From NCBI RefSeq assembly GCF_035704785.1, contig NZ_DASSWP010000132.1, positions 1 through 6,340 of the forward strand: a DNA stretch of 6,340 bases, written 5' to 3'. The position numbers were made by a program, and so were the translations under genes. Positions 4,972 to 6,340 of this stretch are shown here, one piece after another. The first letter of the stretch is position 1. Every line of letters begins with the position of its first letter. This DNA comes from Gracilimonas sp035704785 (GTDB lineage Bacteria; Bacteroidota; Rhodothermia; Balneolales; Balneolaceae). The notes beneath the pieces were generated by a model. That model did not search any database and was not told the DNA's origin. It saw nothing but the letters and a program-made list of their open reading frames with translations.

Positions 4972-6321
4972 ATGGCATTAATGATCTCCGTCTCGGGTAT
5001 CCGGGGCATTTTTGGAACCGACCTCACCCCTCAAAATCTTGCAAAATTCACCGCCGCTTATGGCACATGGCTTAAAGGAGGCACCGTAGTTGTTGGCCGG
5101 GATTCGCGCGTAACCGGAAAGATCTGTGAAGATATCGTTGCCGCTACCCTCGCAAGTGTTGGGTGTGATGTCATCAAAGTTGGAATTGTACCGACACCAA
5201 CTGTGGCCATGGGCGTATTGAAGCACAAAGCAGCCGGAGGGATTATCATCTCTGCCAGTCACAATCCTGCTGAATGGAATGCGCTGAAGTTATTGAATGA
5301 GAAGAGTGAATTTTTGGATGCTGATCAGGGAAAGGAAGTGATCAAAATTGCTGAATCCGGAGACCTTAGCTATCAATCCTATGATAAAATCGGGGAAATT
5401 CGCGAAGATCATGATATGCTTGATGATCACATAGAGGAAGTCCTGAATCTGCCGTATATCGATGCGGATGAAATTGCCGCTAAGAATTTTTCCGTTGCCG
5501 TGGATGCTGTAAATGGTGCCGGCTCGGAAGCTCTTCCAAGATTACTGGAAAAGCTTGGGGTTAAAACCGTACATAAAATTCACTGTACCCCAAACGGACT
5601 TTTCCCCCACAATCCGGAACCATTGCCCGAACATCTCACTGAGATCTGTGAGTTGGTTAAGGAGAAAAAAGTGGATCTGGGAGTGGTAACTGATCCCGAT
5701 GGAGATCGGCTGGCTTTGGTTGATGATACCGGAAAACTCTTTGGCGAAGAATATACGCAGGCGGCCGCCTTTGACTTCATCCTCTCCAAGAATCCCGGAG
5801 CTTGTGCTACCAACCTCTCCTCTTCCCGTGTTTGTGACGATGTGGCCCGCAATTACGATCAAACTTGTTATCGCTCTGCAGTGGGTGAGATCAACGTAGT
5901 TAAAGTGATGCAGGAACAAAATGCTGTAATAGGCGGTGAAGGAAACGGCGGAGTTATCTGTCCGGATCTGCACTATGGTCGTGATGCGCTGGTAGGTATT
6001 GCCATGGTGCTTCAGCTTCTCGCCGAAAAAGGAATGAGCGCTTCCGAATATCGGGCAACCCTCCCCGATTACTACATGAGCAAGAACAAGATCCAGCTTG
6101 ATGAATTAGGAAAAGACGCCGATAAAGTGCTTGAAATGGTGAAAGAGCATTTCTCCAGCCTCAACCCAAATACCGTGGACGGCGTGAAAGTCGATTTTGC
6201 TGAGGGCTGGGTTCACCTTCGTAAATCGAATACCGAACCTATCATTCGCATCTATTCAGAAGGACGGTCTCCGGAAGCTGCGAAAGCCTTTGCAGGGAAG
6301 ATCTTTGATCTGTTGAAGTAA
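4972..6321 (+). CDS. glmM: Phosphoglucosamine mutase (alpha-D-phosphohexomutase family)
   Basis: This complete 449-residue member of the alpha-D-phosphohexomutase superfamily probably interconverts glucosamine 6-phosphate and glucosamine 1-phosphate, the step before UDP-GlcNAc synthesis for peptidoglycan and other glycans. Landmarks are SGIRGIFG near the start (8-15), the phosphoserine loop SASHNP with S96 as the phosphorylated residue, the Mg2+ loop DPDGDR with D241, D243 and D245, the sugar loop GGEGNGG (321-327), and the phosphate loop RKSNTEPIIR (417-426). All four domains are present. The sugar loop differs from GEQSGH of classical E. coli GlmM and GEMSGH of bacterial PMM/PGM, and looks like the Bacteroidota/archaeal-type enzymes; phosphomannomutase or phosphoglucomutase activity is therefore possible. 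The ATG at 4972 gives the expected N-terminus; a second in-frame ATG at 4981 is less likely. There is no Shine-Dalgarno sequence in the AT-rich leader. It is probably cotranscribed with the adenosyltransferase gene. Confidence 0.92.
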   Translation: MALMISVSGIRGIFGTDLTPQNLAKFTAAYGTWLKGGTVVVGRDSRVTGKICEDIVAATLASVGCDVIKVGIVPTPTVAMGVLKHKAAGGIIISASHNPAEWNALKLLNEKSEFLDADQGKEVIKIAESGDLSYQSYDKIGEIREDHDMLDDHIEEVLNLPYIDADEIAAKNFSVAVDAVNGAGSEALPRLLEKLGVKTVHKIHCTPNGLFPHNPEPLPEHLTEICELVKEKKVDLGVVTDPDGDRLALVDDTGKLFGEEYTQAAAFDFILSKNPGACATNLSSSRVCDDVARNYDQTCYRSAVGEINVVKVMQEQNAVIGGEGNGGVICPDLHYGRDALVGIAMVLQLLAEKGMSASEYRATLPDYYMSKNKIQLDELGKDADKVLEMVKEHFSSLNPNTVDGVKVDFAEGWVHLRKSNTEPIIRIYSEGRSPEAAKAFAGKIFDLLK

Positions 6322-6340
6322 TTTTTGTCAAAGTAGTAAG

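Noticed and set aside
5542..5973. A 143-codon minus-strand open frame inside glmM
   Set aside because: It is a shadow of the intact glmM frame and has no recognisable domain.

Overview
The window looks like a chromosomal fragment of a Bacteroidota-like bacterium, with Balneolia/Rhodothermia a plausible home. This is inferred from the protein families (a b558-type SdhC followed by a long-form SdhA, and a GlmM with a GEGNGG loop) and from the lack of Shine-Dalgarno sequences before most housekeeping genes. It is not proved by any marker gene in the window.

Layout. On the minus strand, positions 2719 to 1 carry a succinate dehydrogenase (respiratory complex II) operon read sdhC then sdhA; sdhA runs off the left edge after 483 residues. 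Between these two genes sits a 550-bp insert (1464-2013). It encodes a GxxExxY-family protein with PD-(D/E)XK nuclease-like residues and is bounded by 26-bp inverted repeats, each built from three tandem 8-bp units. Without it, the sdhC stop and the sdhA start would be only 20 bp apart. I think this is a small mobile cassette that landed in a core respiratory operon.

A divergent intergenic region (2720-3062) holds the sdhC upstream region and a nested hairpin repeat with the core ACGCTCTGCGT. To its right, all genes are on the plus strand: a YigZ/IMPACT-family protein (3063-3671); an AT-richer toxin-antitoxin module of a 49-residue antitoxin-like gene (3807-3956) overlapping a VapC-type PIN-domain toxin (3941-4309); a PduO-type cob(I)alamin adenosyltransferase (4381-4932); and a complete phosphoglucosamine mutase/phosphohexomutase, probably GlmM (4972-6321).

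Functionally the window is a housekeeping backbone (respiration and TCA cycle, cofactor B12 activation, cell-wall amino-sugar synthesis) interrupted by two accessory cassettes: the GxxExxY element and the vapBC-like module. No rRNA, tRNA, CRISPR array or transposase was seen.
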